Positions 1 through 7,550 of a stretch of DNA of 64,000 bases are shown in pieces. The notes under the pieces are model-generated. The model saw only the letters and a list, made by a program, of their open reading frames with translations. It did no database searches and had not been told where the DNA came from. Position numbers and translations under genes: made by a program. The stretch comes from an uncultured Campylobacter sp. (GTDB taxonomy: Bacteria > Campylobacterota > Campylobacteria > Campylobacterales > Campylobacteraceae): contig CAMCEN010000001.1 of assembly GCA_945873855.1 (NCBI GenBank), positions 62,001-126,000 of the forward strand, written 5' to 3'. Position 1 is the first letter of the stretch. Each line of letters starts with the position of its first letter.

Positions 1-1457
1 TTTTTGTTAAATCCTGATAAAATGTGAAAAAATGTAGTCGTATCACGCTCAAAATCACTGCGGCAAGTAAAGTAGCTAATATCAGTATAGATTTTTGCGC
101 TGCTACCGTTGTAGTTGCCAGTGCCAAGGTGCGTGTAGAACTTGAGCTTGCCGCCGTCTTGGCGGATAACCTGACTTAGCTTAGCATGAACCTTAAAGCC
201 AGCAATTCCATACACCACATGTGCGCCAGCATTTTCTAGTGCTTTTGCCCAGTGAAGGTTATTTTCTTCATCAAATCTAGCTTTTAGCTCGACCATCGCG
301 GTTACTTGCTTGCCATCGTTTGCTGCATCTATTAGAGCTTGGACGATATTTGAGTTTTTCTCCACGCGGTAGAGAGTCATGCGAATCGATATGACCTTTG
401 GATCTTTGCTAGCTTCTTTGATGAGCTGAGCAACTGGATCAAAGCTCTCATAAGGATGAAATAATAACACATCGCCTTTGTCAATAGCCTCAAACATAGA
501 AATATTGCTATCAAAAGGCGGCAGGGTCTTTGGTGTATAAGGGCTAAATAGTAGGTGGGAAAACTCCTTATCACCGATGATCTGCCAAAGAGCCCCAAGG
601 GTGAGTGGGATATCATACTCATAGATATCTTTTGGGAAAATATGCATGTGAGAGTTGAGAAAATCTAGCAAGGCTGGATCGCCGTTTTGCTCGATTTGCA
701 AGCGAACAAGAGCTCCCTTGCGGCGAGTTTTAAGCCCCTGCTCTAAAATCAGCATAAAATCATCTGCTTCTTCTTCTTCGATTACCATATCAGCGTTGCG
801 AGTTACACGAAATGCGCACGAGCTAACAGGCTTGTAGCCAACAAAAATGTCTTCCATATGATTTCTAACAATGCTCTCAATAGGCACATAAACGCCGTCC
901 TTGCCATCCCAAAAGCGAGGGAGAACTCGGCTAATTCGCACCATACCAAATTTATTTATCTCAGGATGCTCGCTATCAGCTAGCTTAACAGCTATGCCAA
1001 AGCTAAGGTTATTTAGATGCGGAAAAGGATGCGTGCTATCAACAGCAATTGGCACTATCACAGGCCAAATGTAGTTTTTAAAATACTCATCAGCCCTAGC
1101 CTTCTCAGCATCGCTAAGATCTTCGTAGTTTTTGATATGAAGTCCAGCGGCACCCAAGCCTTTTACTATGCTTTTGTAGGCATTTTCTAGGTTTTCTTGC
1201 TCTTTTTTAAGGTAGCTGCGGATCTCACGGAGCTGTTCTAGCGGACTCATCGTGCCCTCTACGCTCACACCAGCTGCATATAGACTTTTTAGTCCTGCTA
1301 CACGGATCATATAAAACTCATCAAGATTCGTGCAATAAATCGCAATAAACTTCAAACGCTCTAAAAGCGGAAGGTCTTTATTGGCCTGCGCTAGCACACG
1401 AGTATTAAACCTTAGCCAGCTAAGCTCTCTATTTAAAATTACATTATTTTCATCCAT
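1..1457 (-). CDS. ppk: polyphosphate kinase 1, 5' part (runs off window)
   Basis: Polyphosphate kinase, which builds inorganic polyphosphate from ATP. The frame opens at ATG 1455-1457 and stays open to the window edge, so about 485 N-terminal residues are visible of a family length near 700; the C-terminus lies outside. The start [18 protein letters not shown] and the following [15 protein letters not shown] are the PPK N-terminal signature. Near the edge [13 protein letters not shown] holds the histidine that is autophosphorylated in the family, followed by THLGTGNYN. The gene is not broken within the window. It is the last normal housekeeping gene before the AT-rich darTG island. Confidence 0.95.
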   Translation of the reverse strand, partial: MDENNVILNRELSWLRFNTRVLAQANKDLPLLERLKFIAIYCTNLDEFYMIRVAGLKSLYAAGVSVEGTMSPLEQLREIRSYLKKEQENLENAYKSIVKGLGAAGLHIKNYEDLSDAEKARADEYFKNYIWPVIVPIAVDSTHPFPHLNNLSFGIAVKLADSEHPEINKFGMVRISRVLPRFWDGKDGVYVPIESIVRNHMEDIFVGYKPVSSCAFRVTRNADMVIEEEEADDFMLILEQGLKTRRKGALVRLQIEQNGDPALLDFLNSHMHIFPKDIYEYDIPLTLGALWQIIGDKEFSHLLFSPYTPKTLPPFDSNISMFEAIDKGDVLLFHPYESFDPVAQLIKEASKDPKVISIRMTLYRVEKNSNIVQALIDAANDGKQVTAMVELKARFDEENNLHWAKALENAGAHVVYGIAGFKVHAKLSQVIRQDGGKLKFYTHLGTGNYNGSSAKIYTDISYFTCRSDFERDTTTFFHILSGFNK

Positions 1458-1553
1458 TTTTACCCCTTTTTTTAAGCTTTTGATTTTGGCATTTTAGCGA
1501 AATTTTAGTTTTGAATTCCATTAAATTTAAAGGGAATTCTAGAATAATCCAAT

Positions 1554-2285
1554 TTAGATCAATTCTATAATCTTATCGCTATATCTACTTTTATAATAAT
1601 AAATTTTAGCTAATTTATCTTTTAAAAATGATTTTAGTTGTTCTGCTATGCTATATATAATACTTTTCCCGGTATTTGTTTCTAATGTTTTATTTTTGTA
1701 AAATCCTCTTCCTATAACAACTCTTTTTATTATTATAGGTATTTTTCTGTATTTTTTATCATCAACAATTATTCTATATTCATTCTCATATTCCCAAATT
1801 TTGTGTTTATACATTAAAATTCTATTTATATCATTGCTATTACGCCTATGTATATCTAAGAATTTAAAACCATCTATATATTTAACATCATCTATAAAAT
1901 ATTCTGCTTCTGGGATTTTGTTTGTATCAAGCTCAAAATCAATTCTTACACCATAATGATTATTTGCATAATGAGCCCACATTAAATGCTCTTTAATACG
2001 GTCTTCATTACAGTTTTCATTGTAGCACTTACTTACAGAACAAATGTATTTTTTCGTTTTTTTACTGTATATAATTCCTAATTTTTCTTTATTTGATTTA
2101 TTGTATAAATTTATACTATCATCGACTCCAAACGCACAATCTAAAATATCATTAAATTTATAAAACTCAGCAGCATATAAAACTTCTTTTTCTAAAATTT
2201 CTTTAATACGCTTAGAATTTTTGCCATTAAAATTTACTTCATTTTTATTTGCATACAAATCAAATCCACGAAATTTACAAAACAT
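1554..2285 (-). CDS. DUF2971 family protein, third gene of the darTG island
   Basis: A 243-residue protein of the DUF2971 type, function not established. Visible family-like blocks are FYKFNDILDCAF (residues about 42-53), the strong block MWAHYANNHYGVRIDF (about 102-117), and KHKIWEYENEYRII near residue 160. ATG at 2285 follows AAAGG. It lies 24 bp downstream of the DarT repeat remnant on the same strand and is as AT-rich as darT and darG, so it is probably cotranscribed and acquired with them. The C-terminus is Lys/Tyr/Ile-rich. I infer an accessory role in the toxin-antitoxin or defence cassette; nothing in the sequence fixes its activity. Confidence 0.7.
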   Translation of the reverse strand: MFCKFRGFDLYANKNEVNFNGKNSKRIKEILEKEVLYAAEFYKFNDILDCAFGVDDSINLYNKSNKEKLGIIYSKKTKKYICSVSKCYNENCNEDRIKEHLMWAHYANNHYGVRIDFELDTNKIPEAEYFIDDVKYIDGFKFLDIHRRNSNDINRILMYKHKIWEYENEYRIIVDDKKYRKIPIIIKRVVIGRGFYKNKTLETNTGKSIIYSIAEQLKSFLKDKLAKIYYYKSRYSDKIIELI

Positions 2286-2309
2286 ATCAAACCTTTTTTT
2301 GTTTATCTT

Positions 2310-2495
2310 TTAAAATACAATATTGTATGTTGCTATAAAAGCTCTGTTTTTTTGTTCTTGTGTAAAATTTGGTATATTTTTCTCATCTATACCACATTCG
2401 TAAAACATACTTGCTGTATTTGTGCTATCATCAATGTCCCAAGAATTTAATGGTTGATTAAAATTTTCACAGTCCGAAAACATATAGTTCGACAT
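2310..2495 (-). pseudogene. out-of-frame tail of the DarT-BspA repeat domain
   Basis: This frame continues the repeat domain of the upstream darT gene: it carries NYMFSDCENFNQPLNSWD and then a non-repetitive end (STNTASMFYECGIDEKNIPNFTQ...) that looks like the natural C-terminal cap. It is out of frame because the repeat unit at the junction is 58 bp rather than 75 bp, a 17-bp loss. Restoring the 17 bp would fuse it to darT, giving a protein of about 479 residues. It may be a stable truncation, a reversible slippage variant, or a sequencing error. An ATG exists at 2495 but it lies inside the repeat unit and has no convincing ribosome site. Confidence 0.75.
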
Positions 2496-2855
2496 TCCAA
2501 GAATTTAGTGGTTGATTAAAATTTTTACAACCCAAAAACATATAGCCCATATTGGTTACATTACTGACATTCCAAGAATTTAGTGGTTGATTAAAATTTT
2601 CACAACCCGAAAACATATGCTCCATATTAGTCACATTACTGACATTCCAATAATTTAATGGTTGATTAAAATTTGTACAGACCCAAAACATTTCACTCAT
2701 ATACACTACATTACTAACATTCCAAGAATTTAATGGTTGATTAAAATTTTCACAATTACCAAACATACAATACATATTTGTTACATTACTGACATTCCAA
2801 GAATTTAGTGGTTGATTAAAATTTTCACAACCCCAAAACATACAGCTCATATCGG
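2467..2855 (-). repeat. 75-bp coding tandem repeats of the BspA domain
   Basis: Near-identical 75-bp units, each encoding one 25-residue BspA/DUF285 repeat. On the plus strand the landmark GGTTGATTAAAATTTT recurs at 75-bp steps (for example 2510 and 2585), except between 2452 and 2510 where the step is 58 bp. Such arrays can gain and lose units by recombination or slippage; here one event is out of frame. Confidence 0.85.
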
Positions 2856-3732
2856 TTACATTACTGACATCCCAAAACTCTATACCATCAAAATTTTCTC
2901 TTTCATTTATTATAACTTCACCATTTTCATAACCTTTAAAAAATAAGTAACTCATATCAGTAATGGCACTGGTATCAATATCACCTAAATAAATATCTTC
3001 ATTATCTACAAGTGCTAGCAACTCTTCGTTTGTCTGTGGATGATATTTAAACTCTCTTTTTTGATTTGCTGTAGTATCGCTAGAATCATTAAAAAACAAA
3101 CTAGAATTCCAGCTTATATTTATAGAATTGTTTAGAAGTTTAGCTACTTTTTCGCATACGCTAGGATTTTGGCACACTATACCAGCTATCATAGCGCTTG
3201 GCACCATATCTGGCACCAAAACTTCTGCCATCATCTTAAATTTCTTTTCATTTTTTACATTTTCGTTAGTATCATTCCAAGAAGTAGCAAACACTTCATC
3301 CCAGTTAATAAAACTAGGATTTAGTAAATCATCTATATCATCGGCAAAGCCGAGCGACTGTGCAGCAGCGTTACCATTTGTAAAAATAACGCCATTTAAA
3401 AGTAAAATTTCTTTTTTGATTTCTAAAAGCACAATATTATCGCCCTGCTCTTTTTGAACTACATAAAGCATAGCATTTCGTGGATTGAAATAAAATGGCA
3501 CATATTCATGGACTGAGCGGTTATGGATAGGTTCTATTCTTTCACGCTTATCATTTGCGCTTTTATTGCTTATATCGTGCTTTTTATAAGGATTGTTATG
3601 TGGTAGTAAGCCATGAGCTAAAATGCTAGGCAAATGCTCAATGTGTGTCATATGATAAATATATCCATTTTTAAGTGGAATTTTATTTAAAACACTATTA
3701 TTATTGTAGCTACTTACTTGATAAATTGCCAT
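2467..3732 (-). CDS. darT: DarT-like DNA ADP-ribosyltransferase fused to BspA-type (DUF285) repeats
   Basis: Residues about 20-200 match DarT (DUF4433), toxins that ADP-ribosylate single-stranded DNA: GYIYHMTHIEHLPSILAHGL, then HNRSVHEYVPFYFNPRNAML with the NAD-site arginine region, and KFKMMAEVLVPDMVP with the catalytic glutamate (near residue 169). All key blocks are intact. After a linker (SWNSSL) comes a DUF285 start (PQTNEELLALV, ITDMSYLF) and about six 25-residue units of the form NVSNVTNMxxMFxxCENFNQPLNSW. The frame ends early, at VELYVFGL, because of a 17-bp loss in the last unit. ATG follows a strong AAAGGAG. darG ends 11 bp upstream, so antitoxin and toxin form one operon. The BspA repeats are normally known from surface and host-interaction proteins, so the fusion is unusual. 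Confidence 0.85.
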   Translation of the reverse strand: MAIYQVSSYNNNSVLNKIPLKNGYIYHMTHIEHLPSILAHGLLPHNNPYKKHDISNKSANDKRERIEPIHNRSVHEYVPFYFNPRNAMLYVVQKEQGDNIVLLEIKKEILLLNGVIFTNGNAAAQSLGFADDIDDLLNPSFINWDEVFATSWNDTNENVKNEKKFKMMAEVLVPDMVPSAMIAGIVCQNPSVCEKVAKLLNNSINISWNSSLFFNDSSDTTANQKREFKYHPQTNEELLALVDNEDIYLGDIDTSAITDMSYLFFKGYENGEVIINERENFDGIEFWDVSNVTDMSCMFWGCENFNQPLNSWNVSNVTNMYCMFGNCENFNQPLNSWNVSNVVYMSEMFWVCTNFNQPLNYWNVSNVTNMEHMFSGCENFNQPLNSWNVSNVTNMGYMFLGCKNFNQPLNSWNVELYVFGL

Positions 3733-3743
3733 TATAAACTCCT

Positions 3744-4451
3744 TTAAAATAAACGATCATAGCTTATATTGCCACGCTCGTGTTTTTGTATAAAATCAAA
3801 TGCTCTTTGAATAGTCAAATCTCCAACACCTTTTACGCTTAGCATTCCATTCATGCTACGAATATTTTTATTTTGTAAAGCTGATAGCAAAGCATTTATT
3901 TGAGTAGTTTTTAGCTCTGTGTGTTCTCTAATATAGTTTATATCACAAGATAAAAATTTTTCTTTAAATTTATCATACAAATCATCACTAGCACTAGGGT
4001 CAAAATGCCAAATTTCAACTGGAATTTCTACGCCAGATAAATACTCTTTCATTATTTTTAGCGAAACATTTTCATCTATTCCACCACGACTTGCGCCAAG
4101 CAATGGAAAGGCAATAGATTCTATACCCTTTTCTTTGTAAGTTTTAATGAATTTTTCAAGTCCAGCGTGCAAATATTCTTCTTTGCTAGGTAGTTTCCAA
4201 GAAGTTTTTGTAGGAAATGCTAAAATCTTAGCATAATTTGCGTTTTCATCTTTACTTAGATTATAAATCCATAAAGTGCCTATTTTTATAGCATTTTGCT
4301 TACAAAATTCTTTGTATTTTTCAAACATTTTTGGATGCCTAAGCCTAAGTTCAAAAGCAATACCAGCACCCATTACACCTTCACAATTAACCGTATTTGC
4401 AATAGTTTGAGCCTTACTAGTAAAAATATTGCCTTTTTTGATTTCAAGCAT
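3744..4451 (-). CDS. darG: DarG-like macrodomain antitoxin (ADP-ribosylglycohydrolase)
   Basis: A 235-residue protein with an N-terminal macrodomain (residues about 1-155). GNIFTSKAQTIANTVNCEGV and MGAGIAFELRLRHP form the ADP-ribose pocket, ILAFPTKTSWKLPS carries the lysine used by DarG enzymes, and FPLLGASRGGID is the second loop. DarG removes ADP-ribose from DNA and neutralises DarT. The C-terminal part (from about residue 165) is only about 70 residues, shorter than the DarT-binding domain of characterised DarG proteins, and includes SVKGVGDLTIQRAFDFI. Start ATG follows AAGG. It is the first gene of the operon darG-darT-DUF2971. A 13-bp inverted repeat sits just upstream. Confidence 0.88.
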   Translation of the reverse strand: MLEIKKGNIFTSKAQTIANTVNCEGVMGAGIAFELRLRHPKMFEKYKEFCKQNAIKIGTLWIYNLSKDENANYAKILAFPTKTSWKLPSKEEYLHAGLEKFIKTYKEKGIESIAFPLLGASRGGIDENVSLKIMKEYLSGVEIPVEIWHFDPSASDDLYDKFKEKFLSCDINYIREHTELKTTQINALLSALQNKNIRSMNGMLSVKGVGDLTIQRAFDFIQKHERGNISYDRLF

Positions 4452-4475
4452 AAAAAAACCTTAATATAAAATTTT

Positions 4476-4513
4476 TTATTTTATCAAAATTTAAATATTA
4501 TTTGATAAAATAA
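4476..4513 (-). promoter_or_regulatory. 13-bp inverted repeat over the darG promoter (candidate operator)
   Basis: TTATTTTATCAAA and TTTGATAAAATAA are perfect inverted repeats separated by 12 AT-only bases. On the minus strand the half nearer darG contains a GATAAAAT -10-like box about 30 bp from the darG start. Position and symmetry suggest an operator, perhaps for autoregulation. A hairpin acting as terminator for transcripts from the gpsA side is the alternative. Confidence 0.5.
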
Positions 4514-4735
4514 CAGCTCGTAGTAGTCTCAGAAGAAGGGTTGCCCTGCTGTGAGGCTTTAAATCTAGGAACAGAGGATAAGGTCTTCTTAGAGCTACTT
4601 TTAAATTTTAAAAAACTACACCACTTCGCAACCAAAATAAATCTCATCAGCACTGATATCAAGGCTAGAATTCCAGCTTAAAGCATAAACCTTTTGGCTC
4701 TATTTTACTTGTTCAAAGCCCTTTATATGAAACAT
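4498..4735 (-). other. gap between gpsA and darG: possible gene remnants
   Basis: Two overlapping minus-strand frames look like decayed coding sequence. The first begins with an ATG at 4735, one base after the gpsA stop, and reads MFHIKGFEQVK, a TAG stop (4700-4702), then a further 27 residues to a second stop at 4616. The second is a 49-codon frame (4498-4647) starting MRFILVAKWCSF and ending CYFIK. The plus strand of the same stretch also has a 55-codon frame without a start. I do not recognise any of them. The piece shares the 16-mer CTAGAATTCCAGCTTA with the darT linker. Confidence 0.3.
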
Positions 4736-4736
4736 T

Positions 4737-5636
4737 TTAATTCTTTTTTAGCAAATCTGCTAGGGCCTGCCTTACATCTTTGCCGTTTATGACTTGTGAA
4801 ATTTGATTGGCAATTGGCGTGTAAATGCTATTTTTGGCTGAAATATTAACCACCGCATGCGCTGTTGGCACACCCTCAGCTACCTCGCCCAAATGCTCCA
4901 AAATAGTAGCAAGATCAGCCCCTTTTGCTAGCATTTTGCCAACTCTAAAATTGCGCGAAAGCTCACTTGAAGCTGAAAGAAAAAGATCTCCTGCGCCACT
5001 AAGCCCCAAAAAGCTCTCAATTTTCGCCCCAAAAGCCTGCCCAAAGCGTGCCATCTCAACTAGCCCACGAGCCATCAAGCTTGCCCTAGCGTTATTGCCA
5101 AGCCCCATGCCATCACAGATTCCACCTGCTATTGCGATTACATTTTTATACGCACCGCAAATCTCAGTGCCTATGACATCGCTACTCTCATAAGACTTCA
5201 TAAAAGGCGGAAAAAACTCTGCCCACTGCTTAGAAAGACTCTCATCAAAGGCTGAAACCACCACCGCACAAGGCAGATTTTTCTCCACCTCGCTAGCAAA
5301 GCTAGGTCCGCTTAAAAAGGCTAGATTTTTGCTATCAAAAAACTCGCTAAAAATCTCGTGCAAAAACGCACCAGTGCTAGTTTCTATGCCTTTTTGTGCT
5401 ACTAGAATTTTTGCGTTTTTGCTTATTTTAGAGCTATTTTTTTTAAGGAATTCTCTTGTACTTTGTGTAGCTATAGCAAAGACGATATATTCGCTTTTTA
5501 GCGCATCATCTAAGCTTATTAGCTCACTATTTTTTCGCCCAGTGGCTGAGGCGTTTGCGCTAGTATTTTTCACGCCAAGAGCATAATTTAGCGCAGACCC
5601 CCACGCCCCAGCACCGATAACTGCGATATTTGCCAT
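4737..5636 (-). CDS. gpsA: NAD(P)-dependent glycerol-3-phosphate dehydrogenase
   Basis: Reduces dihydroxyacetone phosphate to sn-glycerol 3-phosphate, the backbone for phospholipids. The 299-residue length is near the family norm, slightly short. The N-terminal Rossmann motif is IAVIGAGAWGSALNYAL; GPSFASEVEKNLPCAVVV and EICGAYKNVIAIAGGICDG (substrate-site lysine) follow, and NARASLMARGLVEMARFG with GLSGAGDLFL complete the C-terminal helical domain. It is next to gatB with only small membrane genes between them, as I recall for C. jejuni. Confidence 0.96.
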   Translation of the reverse strand: MANIAVIGAGAWGSALNYALGVKNTSANASATGRKNSELISLDDALKSEYIVFAIATQSTREFLKKNSSKISKNAKILVAQKGIETSTGAFLHEIFSEFFDSKNLAFLSGPSFASEVEKNLPCAVVVSAFDESLSKQWAEFFPPFMKSYESSDVIGTEICGAYKNVIAIAGGICDGMGLGNNARASLMARGLVEMARFGQAFGAKIESFLGLSGAGDLFLSASSELSRNFRVGKMLAKGADLATILEHLGEVAEGVPTAHAVVNISAKNSIYTPIANQISQVINGKDVRQALADLLKKN

Positions 5637-5652
5637 ATTTTACCTTTAAATT

Positions 5653-5757
5653 CTAGTTTGCAGCCGGTTTTTTCTTCTCAGCATTTGCCACCCAGTAGCC
5701 AAAAAAACTAGCCGCAATAGTCAAAATCACCACAATCCAAGCTACCAAATCCATCAT
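5653..5757 (-). CDS. 34-residue single-pass membrane protein
   Basis: A short gene (MMDLVAWIVVILTIAASFFG then YWVANAEKKKPAAN) between gatB and gpsA. Residues about 4-24 form one hydrophobic helix and the tail is Lys-rich, so an N-out/C-in topology is likely. AAGGAGAG sits just before the ATG pair at 5752-5757. A similar small membrane gene lies at 23235-23360, in both places downstream of a reading frame starting MRKWQE. I do not know its function. A small-toxin or accessory membrane subunit role is possible but not shown. Confidence 0.65.
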   Translation of the reverse strand: MMDLVAWIVVILTIAASFFGYWVANAEKKKPAAN

Positions 5758-5769
5758 CTCTCCTTATCG

Positions 5770-5844
5770 CTATTGTATGTCAAACACGAGAGCCATACTA
5801 AAGTTTAAAAGTGAGTTTAAAATCAGTTCTTGCCACTTTCTCAT
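5770..5844 (-). pseudogene. truncated copy of the MRKWQE small membrane gene
   Basis: ATG at 5844 opens MRKWQELILNSLLNFSMALV and stops after FDIQ, 24 residues in all. It aligns without gaps to the start of the frameshifted gene at 23353-23554 (MRKWQE, then L, N and ALV in the same places). The other copy goes on for about 45 more residues including a membrane helix, so this one is probably cut down. Its stop lies 13 bp upstream of the start of the next small gene. Confidence 0.5.
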
Positions 5845-5888
5845 TTTATCGCACCTGTCAGGCTCTGTAAAGCCCTCTGTGAAGTCAT

Positions 5889-5999
5889 AGGAATTCTAGA
5901 ATTCCCAAAGCAAAAATCGCCTACCCTAGCTTGCCTTTTATAGGAATTCTAGAATTCCCAAAGAAATTCTAAAATTGCCTACCCAAGCTTGCCTTTTAG
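5889..5999. repeat. tandem duplication of the gatB 3' end with its palindrome
   Basis: Two adjacent copies of roughly 50 bp, each with GGAATTCTAGAATTCC, a spacer and then CTTGCCTTTTA. The second copy contains the true gatB stop (CTA at 5979-5981 on the plus strand) and last codons; the first is a non-coding copy of the same end. It shows that the palindrome and the neighbouring gene end were duplicated together. Confidence 0.7.
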
Positions 6000-7403
6000 C
6001 AGTTCATTTACTTTTGCTGGGTTAAAGGCGCCTTTGCCCTCTTTCATCACCTGCCCTACAAAAAAGCCAAAAAGCTTATCTTTGCCACTTTTATACTCAG
6101 CCACTTTTTCAGCATTTGCGCCTAGTACAGCATCTATGATAGCGATTATTGCGCCATCGTCGCTTACTTGTTTAAGTCCAAGTTTATCTATCACAGCCTC
6201 TACTTGAGCACTCTCATCAGCCACAAGCTCATCAAGCACCTTTTTAGCAGCATTTGCGCTTATTATGCCCTCTTCTATCGCTTTTAAAAGCTCAGCCATT
6301 TTAGCACTACTTACTGGGCTAGTTTCTATTGTTACGCCGTTTTTTAAGCGTCCCAAAAGCTCCACGCACAGCCAAGTTACGCAGAGTTTTGGCGAAATAT
6401 TAGCAGCGATTAGATCCTCAAAGTATCTTGCCATCTCATAGCTAGATACGATCACGCCAGCATCATAAGGCTTTAAGCCAAGCTCATTTACATATCTAGC
6501 CTTTTTCTCATCAGGTAGTTCTGGCAGGTTGCGAGCAGCTGCCATCATCTCATCGCTTAGCACCGCAGGTAGCAAGTCTGGATCTGGAAAATATCTATAC
6601 TCAGCGGCCTCTTCTTTGCTACGCATAGGCTTAGTTATTAGCTTATTTGTATCAAAAAGCCTTGTTTCTTGGACTACAACGCTGTCATACTTGCCATCTT
6701 CCCACGCTACTTTTTGACGCTCTACTTCGTATTCTATTGCTTTTTGGATAAAGCGAAATGAGTTAAGATTTTTTATCTCCACGCGTGTGTAGAGCTTAGG
6801 ATCACCTGCTGGGCGTATGCTTACATTCACATCGCAGCGAAAGCTTCCTTCTTGCATGTTCGCATCGCTTATATTTAAAAAGCGCAAAATGCTATGAAGC
6901 TTTTTTAAATACGCCACCGCCTCATCGCTGCTGCGCATATCAGGTTCGCTTACGATTTCTAGTAGTGGAGTACCGCAGCGGTTTAGATCCACAGCGCTTG
7001 AGCTAGCTAAGTGATTGTTTTTTCCAGCGTCTTCTTCAAGGTGAGCCCTAGTTATGCCTATGCGCTTTTCGCCACTTTCAGTGGTGATAAAAAGCTCGCC
7101 ATTTTCTACCACAGGTGTCGTCCACTGTGAAATTTGATAGGCTTTTGGCAAATCTGGGTAAAAATAATTTTTTCTATCAAAATTTGACTTTTGATTTACC
7201 TTAGCATTTACAGCAAAGCCAAAGCTAGCCGCCTTTGCTAAGGCTTCTTTATTTAGCACAGGCAAGGCACCTGGCAAAGCTAGGCAAACCGGGCAGGTAT
7301 TAGCATTTGGCTCATCGCCAAACTTCGTAGAACAGCTGCAAAATATCTTAGTTTTGGTATTTAGCTGGCAATGGACTTCAAGTCCTATTATAGTCTCAAA
7401 CAT
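5979..7403 (-). CDS. gatB: aspartyl/glutamyl-tRNA(Asn/Gln) amidotransferase subunit B
   Basis: Subunit B of GatCAB, which converts Glu-tRNA(Gln) (and Asp-tRNA(Asn)) to the amidated form. At 474 residues it is full length. The start [20 protein letters not shown], the cysteines of CSCSTKF and CPVCLALPG (zinc site), [16 protein letters not shown], and EEDAGKNNH are characteristic. The C-terminal tail domain (from about residue 330) ends in [19 protein letters not shown], the YqeY-like tRNA-binding end. ATG is preceded by AAAGGC. Confidence 0.97.
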   Translation of the reverse strand: MFETIIGLEVHCQLNTKTKIFCSCSTKFGDEPNANTCPVCLALPGALPVLNKEALAKAASFGFAVNAKVNQKSNFDRKNYFYPDLPKAYQISQWTTPVVENGELFITTESGEKRIGITRAHLEEDAGKNNHLASSSAVDLNRCGTPLLEIVSEPDMRSSDEAVAYLKKLHSILRFLNISDANMQEGSFRCDVNVSIRPAGDPKLYTRVEIKNLNSFRFIQKAIEYEVERQKVAWEDGKYDSVVVQETRLFDTNKLITKPMRSKEEAAEYRYFPDPDLLPAVLSDEMMAAARNLPELPDEKKARYVNELGLKPYDAGVIVSSYEMARYFEDLIAANISPKLCVTWLCVELLGRLKNGVTIETSPVSSAKMAELLKAIEEGIISANAAKKVLDELVADESAQVEAVIDKLGLKQVSDDGAIIAIIDAVLGANAEKVAEYKSGKDKLFGFFVGQVMKEGKGAFNPAKVNELLKGKLG

Positions 7404-7439
7404 TTTTCAAGCCTTTTGATTAAAAATTAAAATTTGGCG

Positions 7440-7445
7440 ATTATA
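7440..7445 (-). promoter_or_regulatory. -10 box upstream of gatB
   Basis: Minus-strand TATAAT in the context GCGCTATAATCGCC, 37 bp before the gatB ATG. No clear -35 box is seen, in line with Campylobacter-type promoters. Confidence 0.5.
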
Positions 7446-7550
7446 GCGCATTTTGGCTTGATTTTTCTTTATTTTTTATTTTTTGTTTGGCAATTTGGAA
7501 TTCCAAAGAGAATTCCAAAGAGAATTCCTAGTAAATTTCGCCTAGGAATT

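Noticed and set aside
2467-2855. 75-bp direct repeats as a CRISPR or non-coding array
   Set aside because: The repeats are in frame and encode BspA units with conserved residues.
4514-4620. An insertion-sequence end next to darG
   Set aside because: The piece looks foreign, but no transposase frame or terminal repeat could be recognised, so I list it only as an unexplained remnant.
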